Positions 53,968 to 63,572 of a stretch of DNA of 64,000 nucleotides are shown here, in pieces. A program made the translations under genes and the position numbers. The notes below the pieces were generated by a model. That model did no database searches, had not been told where the DNA came from, and was given only the letters and a program-made list of their open reading frames with translations. Positions within the stretch are counted from its first letter, which is position 1; each line of letters opens with the position of its first letter. The DNA is from Pseudomonas sp. CHM02 (GTDB taxonomy: Bacteria > Pseudomonadota > Gammaproteobacteria > Pseudomonadales > Pseudomonadaceae): assembly GCF_000612585.1 (NCBI RefSeq), contig NZ_JFCA01000026.1:1-64000 (forward strand). Direction: 5' to 3'.

Positions 53968-55941
53968 TCACACGCCAGCTGAGGTCGGGTTTGATGCGGA
54001 AACATTCTGTTTTAAGAGGTCGCGCATCTGTTTTGCTATCTGAATTTGCTCTTCAGCCGTCAATCCCGGCTGCCTTGCTCTCTTGATGAGCTCATCGAGG
54101 GTCTGCGTGTGCTGACCCGCGGATAACCTAGTAATGGTGTCTAAAAACTGTTGTTCAAGGTTATCGCCGTCAATTAGCCACTCCTTTTCCGCGAGTGCTT
54201 TCAACAAACGGCCTTGTTCGGTGCCATGCCAACGCGCCATCAACTGAATTGAGTTTAGCCTAGGATTTTTCTGGACCGCCTCGATCAAGGCGATCAGTAC
54301 CTGGGCGTAGGTATTGCTCTCGTTGGCAAAGTGATCGGCGCTCTCGACCTTTTCCGCGAGTTGCGGGTGGTGGATGAGCGTGCGCAGGGCAATCAGCGTC
54401 GGCGCTTCTACGGCAACCGGGGTGCGTGGGGCATACGCCTCATCGCCGTCACCGCGCTTGCCGTTCTTGTTCCAGGGCTTCTTGTCCCATTTCTTGCCGC
54501 CTGCGCCGGGTTTCTTCGGTGTCCATTCCTGCTGGGGCGCGTAGGCCTCTTGCGGTTGATGGAAGTCGGAGTAGTCCGGCATGGCGTCGTAATCCATGCC
54601 TGGGTCGTAGGCCGGTGGCGCGGCATCATGCGGTGCGTTGTGCACCAGCTGGCTGACGGCTTCACCGCTGAGCCCGGTGATTTCCAGCAAGCGCATGCGC
54701 ATCAGGGATTTCAGGTTGGCGCCGGGCACTTTGTCGATCAGCGGTGCCGCGAGGGTGGCCATGTGGGCCTTGCCTTCGAGGGAGCGCGGGTCGGCTTCTT
54801 CGGTCAGTTGCTGGAAGAAATAGTCCGCCAGCGGCTGCGCATGTTGATTGATGCGCGCGCGGAATGCGTCGGTGCCTTCGGAGCGCACCAGGGTGTCCGG
54901 GTCTTCGCCTTCTGGCAGGAACAGAAAGCGTGCGCGACGTCCGTCCTGCAGGCTCGACAGTGTTGCTTCAAGCGCGCGCCAGGCAGCGTTGCGACCCGCC
55001 TGGTCGCCGTCGAAGCAGAACAGCACGCTGGGCACCACGCGAAACAGTCGTTTCATGTGTTCTTCGCTGGTGGCGGTGCCGAGGGTGGCCACGGCGTTGC
55101 GCAGGCCCTGTTGGGCGAGCGCGATCACGTCCATGTAGCCTTCAACCACGATGATCTCATCGAGGTTGCGGTTGTTCTTGCGTGCCTCGAACAGGCCGTA
55201 GAGTTCTTGGCCTTTATGGAATACCGGGGTTTCCGGCGAGTTCAGGTACTTGGGCTTGTCGTCCCCCAGGACTCGGCCACCAAAGGCGATGATGCGGCCG
55301 CGGCTGTCGCGGATCGGGAACATCACGCGGTCGCGGAAGCGGTCGTAGCGCTTGCCGGTCTCGGCGTTCTCGACCAGCAGGCCGGCGTCGATCATGGCTT
55401 TCTGCTGCAGGGTGTCGCTGCTCAGGTGCTTGTACAGGTTGTCCCAGCCGGGTGGGGCGAAGCCGAGACCGAAGTCGCGGGCGATCTCACCCGTGAGGCC
55501 GCGACCCTTGAGATAGTCGACGGCGGCCTTGCGCTGCGGATGGCTTTTAAGCGCCTGACGGTAGAAGTCGGCAGCGGCAGTCAGCAACGGGTACAGCGGC
55601 GAATCGGTAGGTTGCCGCGGTTTGTGCGGGCGACCACTTTCTTCGCGGGGAATTTCCATGCCGGCGGCTTTTGCCAGTTCCTCGACGGCCTGGGGGAAGT
55701 CCAGGTTGTCGTGGTCCATGATGAAGCCCAGGGCATTGCCGCCCGCGCCGCAGCCGAAGCAGTAGTAGAACTGCTTGTCGGGGCTGACGCTGAACGAGGG
55801 GGTCTTTTCCTTGTGGAACGGGCAGCAGGCGGTGTAGTTCTTGCCGGCCTTCTTCATTTGCACGCGCGAGCTGACAACATCGACGATGTCGGTGCGGTTC
55901 AGAAGGTCGTCAATAAAGCTCTGGGGAATCAGCCCGGCCAT
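53968..55941 (-). CDS. dnaG: DNA primase
   Basis: The 657-residue primase makes RNA primers at the fork. The N-terminal CHC2 zinc finger (CCPFHKEKTPSFSVSPDKQF ... CFGCGAGG, about 39-70) is followed by the catalytic TOPRIM domain (IIVVEGYMDVIALAQQG, SVLFCFDGDQAGRNAAWRAL). A low-complexity linker and the C-terminal DnaB-binding domain complete it. It is the middle gene of the macromolecular synthesis operon, with rpsU upstream and rpoD downstream. Confidence 0.97.
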   Translation of the reverse strand: MAGLIPQSFIDDLLNRTDIVDVVSSRVQMKKAGKNYTACCPFHKEKTPSFSVSPDKQFYYCFGCGAGGNALGFIMDHDNLDFPQAVEELAKAAGMEIPREESGRPHKPRQPTDSPLYPLLTAAADFYRQALKSHPQRKAAVDYLKGRGLTGEIARDFGLGFAPPGWDNLYKHLSSDTLQQKAMIDAGLLVENAETGKRYDRFRDRVMFPIRDSRGRIIAFGGRVLGDDKPKYLNSPETPVFHKGQELYGLFEARKNNRNLDEIIVVEGYMDVIALAQQGLRNAVATLGTATSEEHMKRLFRVVPSVLFCFDGDQAGRNAAWRALEATLSSLQDGRRARFLFLPEGEDPDTLVRSEGTDAFRARINQHAQPLADYFFQQLTEEADPRSLEGKAHMATLAAPLIDKVPGANLKSLMRMRLLEITGLSGEAVSQLVHNAPHDAAPPAYDPGMDYDAMPDYSDFHQPQEAYAPQQEWTPKKPGAGGKKWDKKPWNKNGKRGDGDEAYAPRTPVAVEAPTLIALRTLIHHPQLAEKVESADHFANESNTYAQVLIALIEAVQKNPRLNSIQLMARWHGTEQGRLLKALAEKEWLIDGDNLEQQFLDTITRLSAGQHTQTLDELIKRARQPGLTAEEQIQIAKQMRDLLKQNVSASNPTSAGV

Positions 55942-56386
55942 GGCGTTCTCGTCATCACTGCGTGTAAATGAGGGCCCGTGAAGTGTTCAAGCGCACGTAT
56001 CGAGTGCTCGAGCATCTAGCGACTGCATGGGTTGTACGGAAGTGTATCTGCCGAATATTCACTGACGTTAGTTTCTGATCAGTCTTCGGTGTGGAAATGT
56101 TGCCCCGGCGTCCGGTCTTGGCCAATGATGAGCCTCGGAAACGCCTCGATAGGCACAGTCGACACGGTTGGTCGCCTGTTTGCAGAATAAGTGTGCTCGT
56201 CAGTAGCCTTGTTAGGCTCGTCAGAAGAGACGTGCACCGCTGGCAAAAGAGCCAGTCCTGACGTGTGAAGCAGTTGTCTCGGTCGCATGTGCGGCGTCGA
56301 CAGTGAAGCATCAAGCGATATCCGCAAATGCCAATAGCCCGGCTGAGGGCCGGGCTTGGCAGAAGCTTGCTACGAACGTCTGTGTA
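55942..56386. other. Spacer between rpsU and dnaG
   Basis: In this 445-base stretch I see the hairpin after rpsU (56336-56356) and otherwise nothing convincing: several open frames on the minus strand lack ribosome sites and have no recognisable products. In other bacteria this spacer holds the terminator and an RNA-processing site that sets the rpsU:dnaG ratio. Confidence 0.6.
56336..56356 (-). terminator. Hairpin after rpsU (attenuator)
   Basis: AGCCCGGC-TGAGG-GCCGGGCT is a perfect eight-base stem about 30 bases past the rpsU stop, without a long T run. It probably stops most rpsU message and lets some continue into dnaG. Confidence 0.7.
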
Positions 56387-56602
56387 TTAGTACAGACGAA
56401 CGGCGCGGCGCTGTTCGCGCTGAACTTTCTTGGCGTGACGCTTAACAGCGGCTGCTGCTTTACGCTTACGCTCAGAAGTAGGCTTCTCGTAAAATTCGCG
56501 GCTACGAACTTCAGCCAGTACACCGGCTTTTTCGCAGGAGCGCTTGAAACGACGCAGAGCTACGTCGAAGGGTTCGTTCTCTTTAACTTTGACGGCTGGC
56601 AT
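56387..56602 (-). CDS. rpsU: 30S ribosomal protein S21
   Basis: The 71-residue basic protein starts [20 protein letters not shown] and ends in an Arg/Lys-rich tail, the normal S21 form that helps the 30S subunit bind mRNA leaders. It is first in the rpsU-dnaG-rpoD unit and divergent from tsaD across 202 bases. Confidence 0.98.
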
Positions 56603-56804
56603 CCAGAGCTACCTTCTTTCATTACCGGGATCAACGTTCTCGTCGCAAAAAATTCGCGGCTGAGGTCGTCGGTTTTTAAGGGTTGCGGATGTTAACCCCT
56701 CATTGCCCGGAATGCAAAGCCTCTGATCGAAAACCGCTAGTCGGGAGGGGGAGTGGCGACTATTATGCGCGCCTTCGAATTCAGCCTCTACAAGGCGCAA
56801 ACCC

Positions 56805-57830
56805 ATGCTAGTACTGGGACTTGAAACCTCCTGCGACGAAACCGGTGTCGCACTTTACGACAGTGAACGCGGGCTCATGGCCGATGCGCTGTTCAGCCAG
56901 ATCGACCTGCATCGCGCCTATGGCGGCGTGGTGCCGGAGCTGGCCAGCCGCGATCATGTCAAACGCATGCTGCCCCTGATTCGTCAGGTGCTGGATGAAG
57001 CCGGCTGCGTGCCGACCGAGATCGACGCCATTGCCTACACCGCCGGCCCCGGATTGGTCGGGGCCCTGCTGGTCGGGGCCTCCTGCGCCCAGGCGCTGGC
57101 CTTTGCCTGGGGCATTCCGGCCCTCGGTGTGCACCACATGGAGGGCCATTTACTGGCGCCCATGCTGGAAAAAACACCGCCACAGTTCCCGTTCGTCGCT
57201 TTGTTGGTTTCGGGCGGCCATACGCAGTTGGTTCAGGTGGATGGCATCGGTCAATACACCCTTTTGGGTGAATCCCTGGATGACGCCGCGGGTGAAGCTT
57301 TCGACAAGACCGCGAAGATGATGGGCCTCAATTATCCGGGTGGCCCGGAAATCGCTCGCCTCGCCGAAAAGGGTGTTGCCGGCCGCTACACCTTCCCGCG
57401 CCCGATGTGTGATCGCCCGGGCCTGATGTTCAGCTTCAGCGGCTTGAAAACCTCCGCGTTGAACACCTGGCAGCAGAGCGTCAGCGCCGGGGACGACAGT
57501 GAGCAAGCCCGTTGCGACATTGCGCTGGCGTTCCAGCAGGCCGTGGTGGAGACTTTGACCATCAAGTGCAAGCGCGCCCTGAAGCAGGCAGGCATGAAGC
57601 GCCTGGTGATCGCAGGCGGCGTCAGCGCCAACAAGGCCTTGCGCACGTCGCTGGAAAAAATGCTCGGTGACATGAAGGGTGATGTGTTCTACGCACGGCC
57701 GGAATTCTGCACCGACAATGGTGCGATGATCGCCTACGCCGGTTGCCAGCGCCTGCAGGCCGGGCAGCATGAAAGCCTGGCAATCAGCGTGCAGGCGCGC
57801 TGGCCGATGGAGCAGTTGTCGCCGCTGTAA
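56805..57830 (+). CDS. tsaD: tRNA N6-adenosine threonylcarbamoyltransferase
   Basis: The 341-residue enzyme transfers threonylcarbamoyl to A37 of tRNAs reading ANN codons, together with TsaB and TsaE. The signature metal-binding HHMEGHL (near 111-117), GLETSCDETGVALYD at the start, and VAGGVSANKALR (near 270) are present. The ATG at 56805 follows AAGGCG. Confidence 0.97.
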   Translation: MLVLGLETSCDETGVALYDSERGLMADALFSQIDLHRAYGGVVPELASRDHVKRMLPLIRQVLDEAGCVPTEIDAIAYTAGPGLVGALLVGASCAQALAFAWGIPALGVHHMEGHLLAPMLEKTPPQFPFVALLVSGGHTQLVQVDGIGQYTLLGESLDDAAGEAFDKTAKMMGLNYPGGPEIARLAEKGVAGRYTFPRPMCDRPGLMFSFSGLKTSALNTWQQSVSAGDDSEQARCDIALAFQQAVVETLTIKCKRALKQAGMKRLVIAGGVSANKALRTSLEKMLGDMKGDVFYARPEFCTDNGAMIAYAGCQRLQAGQHESLAISVQARWPMEQLSPL

Positions 57831-57863
57831 CGCCGTAACGTGGGCCGGGCTCAGTGAACGTAT

Positions 57864-58433
57864 TTAAAAATGCCGTTCGCGCCCTGCAAACAGGTCGCGT
57901 AAATTGCCCCGATGGCGCCAGACGATCAACAGTGTCAGCACGCTCATCGGCAGCAGCGCCGCCGGTTCCTGCCACGCCAGTAACGGCAGGGTGAGCGGCG
58001 TGGCGATCAGCGCGGCAAGTGAGCTGGTGCGGGTCAGGTAGAACGTCAGCAGCCAGGCGAGTACAGCCAGCAGCGCTGCCGGTGGGTAGATCCCCAGCAA
58101 CATGCCGGCCGCCGTGGCGACGCCTTTGCCACCGCGAAAGCGGAAGTACAGTGGAAACAGATGGCCCAGGACGGCACATACGCCGATCCAGGCTTGTTGT
58201 TGCAGGGTAAGGCCGGCGAGGCTGGCGATCAGCACGGGCAGCAAGCCCTTGCACACGTCGCCCAGCAGCGTCAGTACGGCGAGCTTCTTGCCGGCCAGGC
58301 GCAACATATTGGTGGCGCCGGCATTGCCTGAGCCACTCATTCGCGGGTCGGGATTTCCCGTCAGGCGGCTGAGCAAAATGGCGAAGGACAGCGAGCCGAG
58401 CAGGTAGGCGAGAATCGCCAGTGACCAAAACAT
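57864..58433 (-). CDS. plsY: Glycerol-3-phosphate acyltransferase
   Basis: The 189-residue inner-membrane protein has five or more helices and moves acyl groups from acyl-phosphate to glycerol-3-phosphate in phospholipid synthesis. The conserved loops are present: GSGNAGATNMLR (near 33), FRFRGGKGVATA and LIVWRHRGNLRDL. It is divergent from folB across 74 bases. Confidence 0.96.
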   Translation of the reverse strand: MFWSLAILAYLLGSLSFAILLSRLTGNPDPRMSGSGNAGATNMLRLAGKKLAVLTLLGDVCKGLLPVLIASLAGLTLQQQAWIGVCAVLGHLFPLYFRFRGGKGVATAAGMLLGIYPPAALLAVLAWLLTFYLTRTSSLAALIATPLTLPLLAWQEPAALLPMSVLTLLIVWRHRGNLRDLFAGRERHF

Positions 58434-58507
58434 GCTAACTATTCCGGGCGAGGACGCCCTGATTCTAACGGGGCATCGCGCCCTTGTCGTGCTGCGGAGA
58501 AGAGTGC

Positions 58508-58861
58508 TTGGACAGAGTGTTTATCGAAGGCCTGGAAGTCGACACCGTCATCGGGGCCTACGACTGGGAGCGCGGAATCCGTCAATGCCTGCGCCTGGAC
58601 CTGAGCTTCGCCTGGGACAACCGCCCGGCCGCCGCCGGTGACGACCTCACCCTGGCACTGGATTACGCCAGCGTGTCTGCGCGCATCCAGGCCTTTGCCG
58701 AACAATCCCAGTACCAGTTGGTGGAAACCTTTGCCGAGCGCCTGGCCGAAGTGCTGATGAGTGAATTCCAGATTCCCTGGCTGCACCTCAAGTTGACCAA
58801 GCCTGGGGCCGTGCCGGCTGCCAAGGGTGTCGGCGTGGAGATCGAGCGCGGATGTCGCTAA
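58508..58861 (+). CDS. folB: Dihydroneopterin aldolase
   Basis: The 117-residue enzyme cleaves dihydroneopterin in folate synthesis. It begins DRVFIEGLEVDTVIGAYDWE, and the conserved Lys is in LTKPGAVPAAKGVGVEIER. A TTG at 58508 with GGAGA about nine bases upstream gives the usual N-terminus; the ATG at 58484 would add eight unusual residues. It overlaps folK by ten bases. Confidence 0.92.
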   Translation: MDRVFIEGLEVDTVIGAYDWERGIRQCLRLDLSFAWDNRPAAAGDDLTLALDYASVSARIQAFAEQSQYQLVETFAERLAEVLMSEFQIPWLHLKLTKPGAVPAAKGVGVEIERGCR

Positions 58862-59370
58862 CTCAGGTTTACCTTGGCCTAGGCAGCAATATCGAGCGCG
58901 AGCGTCATCTGTGCGCCGGCCTCGACGCGTTGGCGAGTTTCTTGACGGATGTGCGTTGCTCGGCAGTGTTCGAAAGCCAGCCGGTGGGTATCAAGAGCGG
59001 GCCGTTCTTCAATCTGGTGGTGTCGGCTTATACCGATCTGCCCCTGATGGCGCTGGATCGTCGGCTCAAATTCATCGAGGCCGATAACGGACGCTATGCG
59101 CCGGATCGCAAAGGCCTGCCGCTGGATATCGACGTGCTGCTGTATGGCGAACTGGTGGGCAACTTCGATGGTTTGGTGCTGCCGCGTGCGGAGATCCTCA
59201 AGAATGCGTTTGTGCTGTGGCCGCTGTCGTTGATGGCGCCGGAGCGTGTGCACCCTGAGGTAGGCAAGACCCTGGCTGAGCTGTGGCGCGATGCGCAGAT
59301 TGACCAAGTGCTGGCGCCTGTCGGGTTTGAATGGCAAGGCCAGCAACTGACACCGAACACGCTCCTGTAG
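58852..59370 (+). CDS. folK: 2-amino-4-hydroxy-6-hydroxymethyldihydropteridine pyrophosphokinase
   Basis: The 172-residue kinase acts next to FolB in folate synthesis. The motif YLGLGSNIERERHL (near 6-19) and the metal-binding KGLPLDIDVLLYG (Asp pair near 94) are diagnostic. Its start lies within the end of folB, so the two are probably translated together. Confidence 0.95.
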   Translation: MSLTQVYLGLGSNIERERHLCAGLDALASFLTDVRCSAVFESQPVGIKSGPFFNLVVSAYTDLPLMALDRRLKFIEADNGRYAPDRKGLPLDIDVLLYGELVGNFDGLVLPRAEILKNAFVLWPLSLMAPERVHPEVGKTLAELWRDAQIDQVLAPVGFEWQGQQLTPNTLL

Positions 59371-59447
59371 GAGCCGAGCTTGCTCGCGAAAAACTTGAGA
59401 GCGCCGCGTTATCGTTGACGTTCTTCGCGAGCAGGCTCGCTCCTACA
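59366..59447. repeat. REPIN between folK and cca
   Basis: The arm TGTAGGAGCCGAGCTTGCTC (59366) faces GAGCAGGCTCGCTCCTACA (to 59447), with a few mismatches between arms. It is the same class as the one at 27336. It starts at the folK stop and nearly reaches the cca stop, so it may end both transcripts. Confidence 0.82.
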
Positions 59448-60675
59448 TGAGGGCGTGTTGTTCTTTGTAGGCTTTCAGTGCTTTGAGCCGTTCGCGCTTG
59501 AGCGCCTCGCCCAGCTCCGGGCCTTTGAATCCTTTCTCCAGCAGGGGCGCCACCGCCACCTGGCGGGCCACTTTGGCCGCGCCGCGCAGATACTCCGCTT
59601 GTGGATAACTTCTTTGCTCCAGACCCTTGCGGCCTCGGGCGTCCATTTCGCAGGCGACCACGAACTCCTCAAAGCGCTGCGGCCGACGGTATACGTCAAA
59701 GCTCTGCAGCAATTCCAGCAAGGTCGAGGCTTTCAGTTCCAGTGCACGATGGCCGTGGGTGTGATATTGGCCCACCAGCAGCGCCAGTTCCTGGCAATCC
59801 TTGGGCACTTTGAAGCGTTCATTGACGGCTTTGATCAGCTTCAAGCCCCGGTGTTCATGGGCAATATGCTGCGGCAACTTATCCACAGGCGTTGTGCCCT
59901 TGCCCAGGTCGTGCAACAGGCAGGCCCAGCGCACGGTCAGCGGTTGCTGATGCAAGGCTGCCTGTTCCAGCACGCTCAAGGTGTGTATGCCGGTGTCGAT
60001 TTCCGGGTGGTGGGCTGCGGGTTGCGGCACGCCGAACAGTGCATCGACCTCAGGCATCAAGGTCTTCAGCGCATCGCAGTCGCGCAGGACCTGGATAAAC
60101 ACTTGAGGCTGATCTTCCATCAACGCTCGGGAAATTTCCTTCCAGCTGCGTTCAGGCGTCAGGGCCTCCAATTCGCCGGATTCGCTGAGTTGACGCATTA
60201 ATTCCAGTGTTTCCGGCGCGACGGTAAAACCCAGGTGTGCGTAACGCGCAGCAAAGCGGGCGACCCGCAGTACGCGTAGGGGATCTTCGGCGAACGCCGG
60301 GGAAACATGGCGCAGAATGCGCGCTTCAAGATCGCGTTGGCCGTGATAAGGGTCGGTCAAGTTGCCGTCATCGTCTTCCGCCATCGCATTGATGGTCAGG
60401 TCGCGACGAATCAGGTCTTCCTCCAGCGTAACCTCGGGGCTGGCATGAAACACAAAGCCGCCATAACCCCGGCCGCTCTTGCGTTCGGTGCGGGCAAGGG
60501 CGTATTCATCGCCGTTTTTCGGGTCCAGGAATACCGGGAAGTCTGCACCGACGGGCTTGAAACCCTTGGCTTGCATCTCGTCGGTGGTTGCGCCCACGAC
60601 GACGCGGTCGATGTCGGTCACCTCAATGCCCAACAAGCGGTCACGCACGGCACCGCCGACTTTGTAGATTTTCAT
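59443..60675 (-). CDS. cca: tRNA CCA-adding nucleotidyltransferase with HD domain
   Basis: The 410-residue protein has the class II nucleotidyltransferase head (MKIYKVGGAVRDRLLGIEVTDIDRVV, with the metal-binding Asp pair), the RRDLTINAMA motif, and an HD phosphohydrolase domain (LLHDLGKGT near 247). It repairs and completes the 3' CCA of tRNAs. The ATG at 60675 has GGAGG seven bases upstream, but that GGAGG lies within the 3' arm of a long hairpin. Confidence 0.96.
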   Translation of the reverse strand: MKIYKVGGAVRDRLLGIEVTDIDRVVVGATTDEMQAKGFKPVGADFPVFLDPKNGDEYALARTERKSGRGYGGFVFHASPEVTLEEDLIRRDLTINAMAEDDDGNLTDPYHGQRDLEARILRHVSPAFAEDPLRVLRVARFAARYAHLGFTVAPETLELMRQLSESGELEALTPERSWKEISRALMEDQPQVFIQVLRDCDALKTLMPEVDALFGVPQPAAHHPEIDTGIHTLSVLEQAALHQQPLTVRWACLLHDLGKGTTPVDKLPQHIAHEHRGLKLIKAVNERFKVPKDCQELALLVGQYHTHGHRALELKASTLLELLQSFDVYRRPQRFEEFVVACEMDARGRKGLEQRSYPQAEYLRGAAKVARQVAVAPLLEKGFKGPELGEALKRERLKALKAYKEQHALM

Positions 60676-60678
60676 GAA

Positions 60679-60732
60679 AAAGCCTCCATTAGCGCCACAG
60701 GATACCGCCTGTGCCTGGCCAATGGAGGCTTT
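60679..60732 (-). terminator. Long hairpin ending the spoVR message and covering the cca ribosome site
   Basis: AAAGCCTCCATT (60721-60732 in reverse complement) pairs with AATGGAGGCTTT (60679-60690 in reverse complement), a perfect twelve-base stem on the minus strand, followed by TTTTT within CTTTTTC and then the cca ATG. An inner six-base stem CACAGG/CCTGTG (60696-60701 with 60708-60713) extends it. The cca Shine-Dalgarno GGAGG is inside the 3' arm. Confidence 0.85.
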
Positions 60733-60738
60733 GCTGTT

Positions 60739-62304
60739 TCAGAGATGAACGACGGCCAGGTCCAGGCGGCCGTAGTCGTTGTCGTTATGATCGCTGCGCG
60801 GTGGCACATGGTGAGTCTTCATCACCTGATCGCCTTGCAGGGTTTCCAGGTGGATATCGAAGCCCCACAGCCGGTGCAGGTGCTTGAGCACTTCCTCGGT
60901 GGACTCGCCCAAAGGCTTGCGGTCGTGCTGTTGGTGACGCAGGGTCAGCGAGCGATCGCCGCGCACGTCGATGCTGTAGATCTGCACGTTGGGCTCACGG
61001 TTGCCCAGGTTGTACTGCGCCGCGAGGGTTTCGCGGATGGTGCGGTAGCCGGGTTCGTCGTGGATGGCGGGTACCACCAGGTCATCCTTGAGGTCGTCGT
61101 CGAGGATGCTGAACAGCTTCAGGTCCCGGATCACCTGCGGTGACAGGTACTGCAGGATAAAGCTCTCATCCTTGAAGCTGCTCATGGCGAACTTGATGGT
61201 GGACAGCCAATCGCTGCCGGCAATTTCCGGGAACCAGCGGCGGTCTTCTTCGGTGGGGTGTTCGCACATGCGCCGGATGTCGCGGTACATGGCAAAGCCC
61301 AGCGCATAAGGGTTTATGCCGCTGTAGTAAGGGCTGTCGAAGCCGGGCTGGAAGACCACGCTGGTGTGGGAGGTCAGGAACTCCATCATGAAGCCGTCGG
61401 TGACCAGGCCTTCGTCGTACAGGTCGTTCATCAAGGTGTAGTGCCAGAACGTTGCCCAGCCTTCGTTCATGACCTGGGTCTGGCGCTGTGGATAAAAGTA
61501 CTGCGCGATCTTGCGCACGATACGCACGATTTCCCGTTGCCAGGGTTCCAGCAGTGGCGCGTGCTTTTCCAGGAAATACAGGATGTTTTCCTGAGGTTCG
61601 GCGGGGAAGCGTGCATTGTCCTTGTCACTGTTCTTGCCGGCGCGTTTGGGAATGGTGCGCCACAGGTCGTTGATCTGTTTCTGCAGGTGTTCCTCGCGCT
61701 CCTTCTGGCGCAGGCGTTCTTCCTCGGCGGAAATCGGGTACGGGCGTTTGTAGCGGTCCACGCCGTAGTTCATCAGCGCATGGCAGGAATCGAGCAGGTC
61801 TTCCACCGCATCAATGCCGTGGCGTTCCTCGCACTGCATGATGTACTGCTTGGCGAACACCAGGTAATCGATGATCGAACTGGCGTCCGTCCAGGTGCGG
61901 AACAGGTAATTGCCCTTGAAGAAGCTGTTGTGCCCATAGCAGGCATGCGCGACCACCAGTGCCTGCATGCAGATGGTGTTTTCTTCCATCAGGTAGGCTA
62001 TGCAAGGGTCGGAGTTGATGACGATCTCGTAGGCCAGGCCCATCTGGCCGCGGGTGTAGGACTTTTCGGTGCTGAGGAAGTGTTTGCCGTAGGACCAATG
62101 GTGATAGCCCAGGGGCATGCCCACTGAGGCGTAGGCATCCATCATCTGTTCGGCGGTGATCACTTCGATCTGGTTAGGGTAGGTGTCCAGCGCATAACCC
62201 GCCGCAATGCGGCTGATTTCCCGGTCATAGGCCTGGATCAGTTCAAAGGTCCACTCAGACCCCGTGGAGATAGGTTGGCGTTTTTGCTCTTTTTTGGCGG
62301 TCAT
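60739..62304 (-). CDS. SpoVR family protein
   Basis: The 521-residue cytosolic protein is a SpoVR-like protein (start region WTFELIQAYDREISRIAAGY; core NEGWATFWHYTLMNDLYDEG with HxxE-like residues). Its function is unknown, though it is tied to stress survival in non-spore-forming bacteria through the prkA-yeaH-spoVR operon. Its start overlaps the stop of the DUF444 gene (ATGA). It ends at the hairpin before cca. Confidence 0.93.
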   Translation of the reverse strand: MTAKKEQKRQPISTGSEWTFELIQAYDREISRIAAGYALDTYPNQIEVITAEQMMDAYASVGMPLGYHHWSYGKHFLSTEKSYTRGQMGLAYEIVINSDPCIAYLMEENTICMQALVVAHACYGHNSFFKGNYLFRTWTDASSIIDYLVFAKQYIMQCEERHGIDAVEDLLDSCHALMNYGVDRYKRPYPISAEEERLRQKEREEHLQKQINDLWRTIPKRAGKNSDKDNARFPAEPQENILYFLEKHAPLLEPWQREIVRIVRKIAQYFYPQRQTQVMNEGWATFWHYTLMNDLYDEGLVTDGFMMEFLTSHTSVVFQPGFDSPYYSGINPYALGFAMYRDIRRMCEHPTEEDRRWFPEIAGSDWLSTIKFAMSSFKDESFILQYLSPQVIRDLKLFSILDDDLKDDLVVPAIHDEPGYRTIRETLAAQYNLGNREPNVQIYSIDVRGDRSLTLRHQQHDRKPLGESTEEVLKHLHRLWGFDIHLETLQGDQVMKTHHVPPRSDHNDNDYGRLDLAVVHL

Positions 62305-63572
62305 GTCACTAACCTGCGCTGGAAGAGTTCACGGAAGACCGGGTAGATATCGCCGGCCGAGACCAGTTGCTGCTGGGCGAAGGTATCGGCAAACGCTTCG
62401 CCGATGCGCTCGTATTCGAACCACAGGGCCTGGTGCTCACGGGGGGTGATTTCAACGTAAGTGTAGTACTGCACGAACGGCATGATCTGGTTGATCAGGA
62501 TGTCGCGGCAGATCGGCGAATCGTCGTTCCAGTTGTCACCGTCCGAGGCTTGGGCGGCGTAGATGTTCCACTCGTTGGCCGGATAGCGCTCGGCCATGAT
62601 CTCCTGCATCAGTTTCAAGGCACTGGAGACGATGGTGCCGCCGGTTTCCCGCGAGTAGAAGAACTCTTCCTCGTCCACTTCCCGGGCGCTGGTGTGATGG
62701 CGGATGAACACGACGTCGATCTTGTCGTAGTTCCGCTTGAGAAACAGATACAGCAGGATAAAGAAGCGCTTGGCGATGTCCTTCGTGGCCTGGGTCATGG
62801 AGCCCGATACGTCCATCAGGCAGAACATCACCGCCTTGGAGCTGGGGTTGGGTTGCTTGACCAGCAGGTTGTATTTCAAGTCAAAGGTGTCGAGGAACGG
62901 CACTCGGTGAATGCGTGCGCTGAGTTTCTCGATTTCCGCCTCGATTTCCTGGATATCGCCGAAGTTGTCCGGTTCTTCGCGCTTCAAGCGCGCCAACTCC
63001 TCCTTGGCTTCCTTCAGCTTGGCGCGGCTGCTGCCCGACAGGGCGATACGCCGGGCATGGGCCGAGCGCAGGGTGCGGATGATATTGATGCGTGACGGGT
63101 TGCCCTCGTTGCTGATCCCGGCGCGCACGGTCTTGAACGTGTCGGTGCCGGTCAGGTTGCGCTTGACCAGGTTGGGCAGTTCCAGGTCTTCGAACATGAA
63201 TTCGAGGAATTCTTCCTGGGTGATCTGGAACACGAACTCGTCCATGCCTTCGCCGGAGTTGCCCGCCTTGCCCGGGCCTTTGCCCCCGCCGCCGCCTTGG
63301 GGACGCTGGATATGTTCGCCGGTGGTGAACTCCTTGTTGCCGGGGTGCACGACGGTCTGCTTGCCGCCCCGGCCGTGGTGGAGCACCGGTTCGTCGATGT
63401 CCCGTCCGGGAATGCTGATTTGCTCGCCATGCTCCATATCGGTAATGGAGCGGCGGCTGACGGCCTCTTCAACGGCCTTTTTGATGTGGTCACGGTAACG
63501 CCGCAGGAAACGCTGGCGGTTTACCGTGCTCTTGTTCTTGCCATTGAGGCGTCGGTCGATCACATAGCTCAT
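62301..63572 (-). CDS. DUF444 / YeaH von Willebrand-type protein
   Basis: The 423-residue protein has a linker (about 60-95, with repeated Gly) and a von Willebrand A-like domain with the MIDAS motif CLMDVSGSMTQATKD (near 243). In the prkA-yeaH-spoVR unit it is thought to work with the PrkA kinase under nutrient and osmotic stress. The ATG at 63572 (MSYVIDRRLNGKNK) is the family start; GGAG lies before it. Confidence 0.93.
   Translation of the reverse strand: MSYVIDRRLNGKNKSTVNRQRFLRRYRDHIKKAVEEAVSRRSITDMEHGEQISIPGRDIDEPVLHHGRGGKQTVVHPGNKEFTTGEHIQRPQGGGGGKGPGKAGNSGEGMDEFVFQITQEEFLEFMFEDLELPNLVKRNLTGTDTFKTVRAGISNEGNPSRINIIRTLRSAHARRIALSGSSRAKLKEAKEELARLKREEPDNFGDIQEIEAEIEKLSARIHRVPFLDTFDLKYNLLVKQPNPSSKAVMFCLMDVSGSMTQATKDIAKRFFILLYLFLKRNYDKIDVVFIRHHTSAREVDEEEFFYSRETGGTIVSSALKLMQEIMAERYPANEWNIYAAQASDGDNWNDDSPICRDILINQIMPFVQYYTYVEITPREHQALWFEYERIGEAFADTFAQQQLVSAGDIYPVFRELFQRRLVT

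Noticed and set aside
55955..56327. Two minus-strand open frames in the rpsU-dnaG spacer
   Set aside because: They overlap in different frames, have no ribosome site and no known motif; the spacer is expected to be noncoding.
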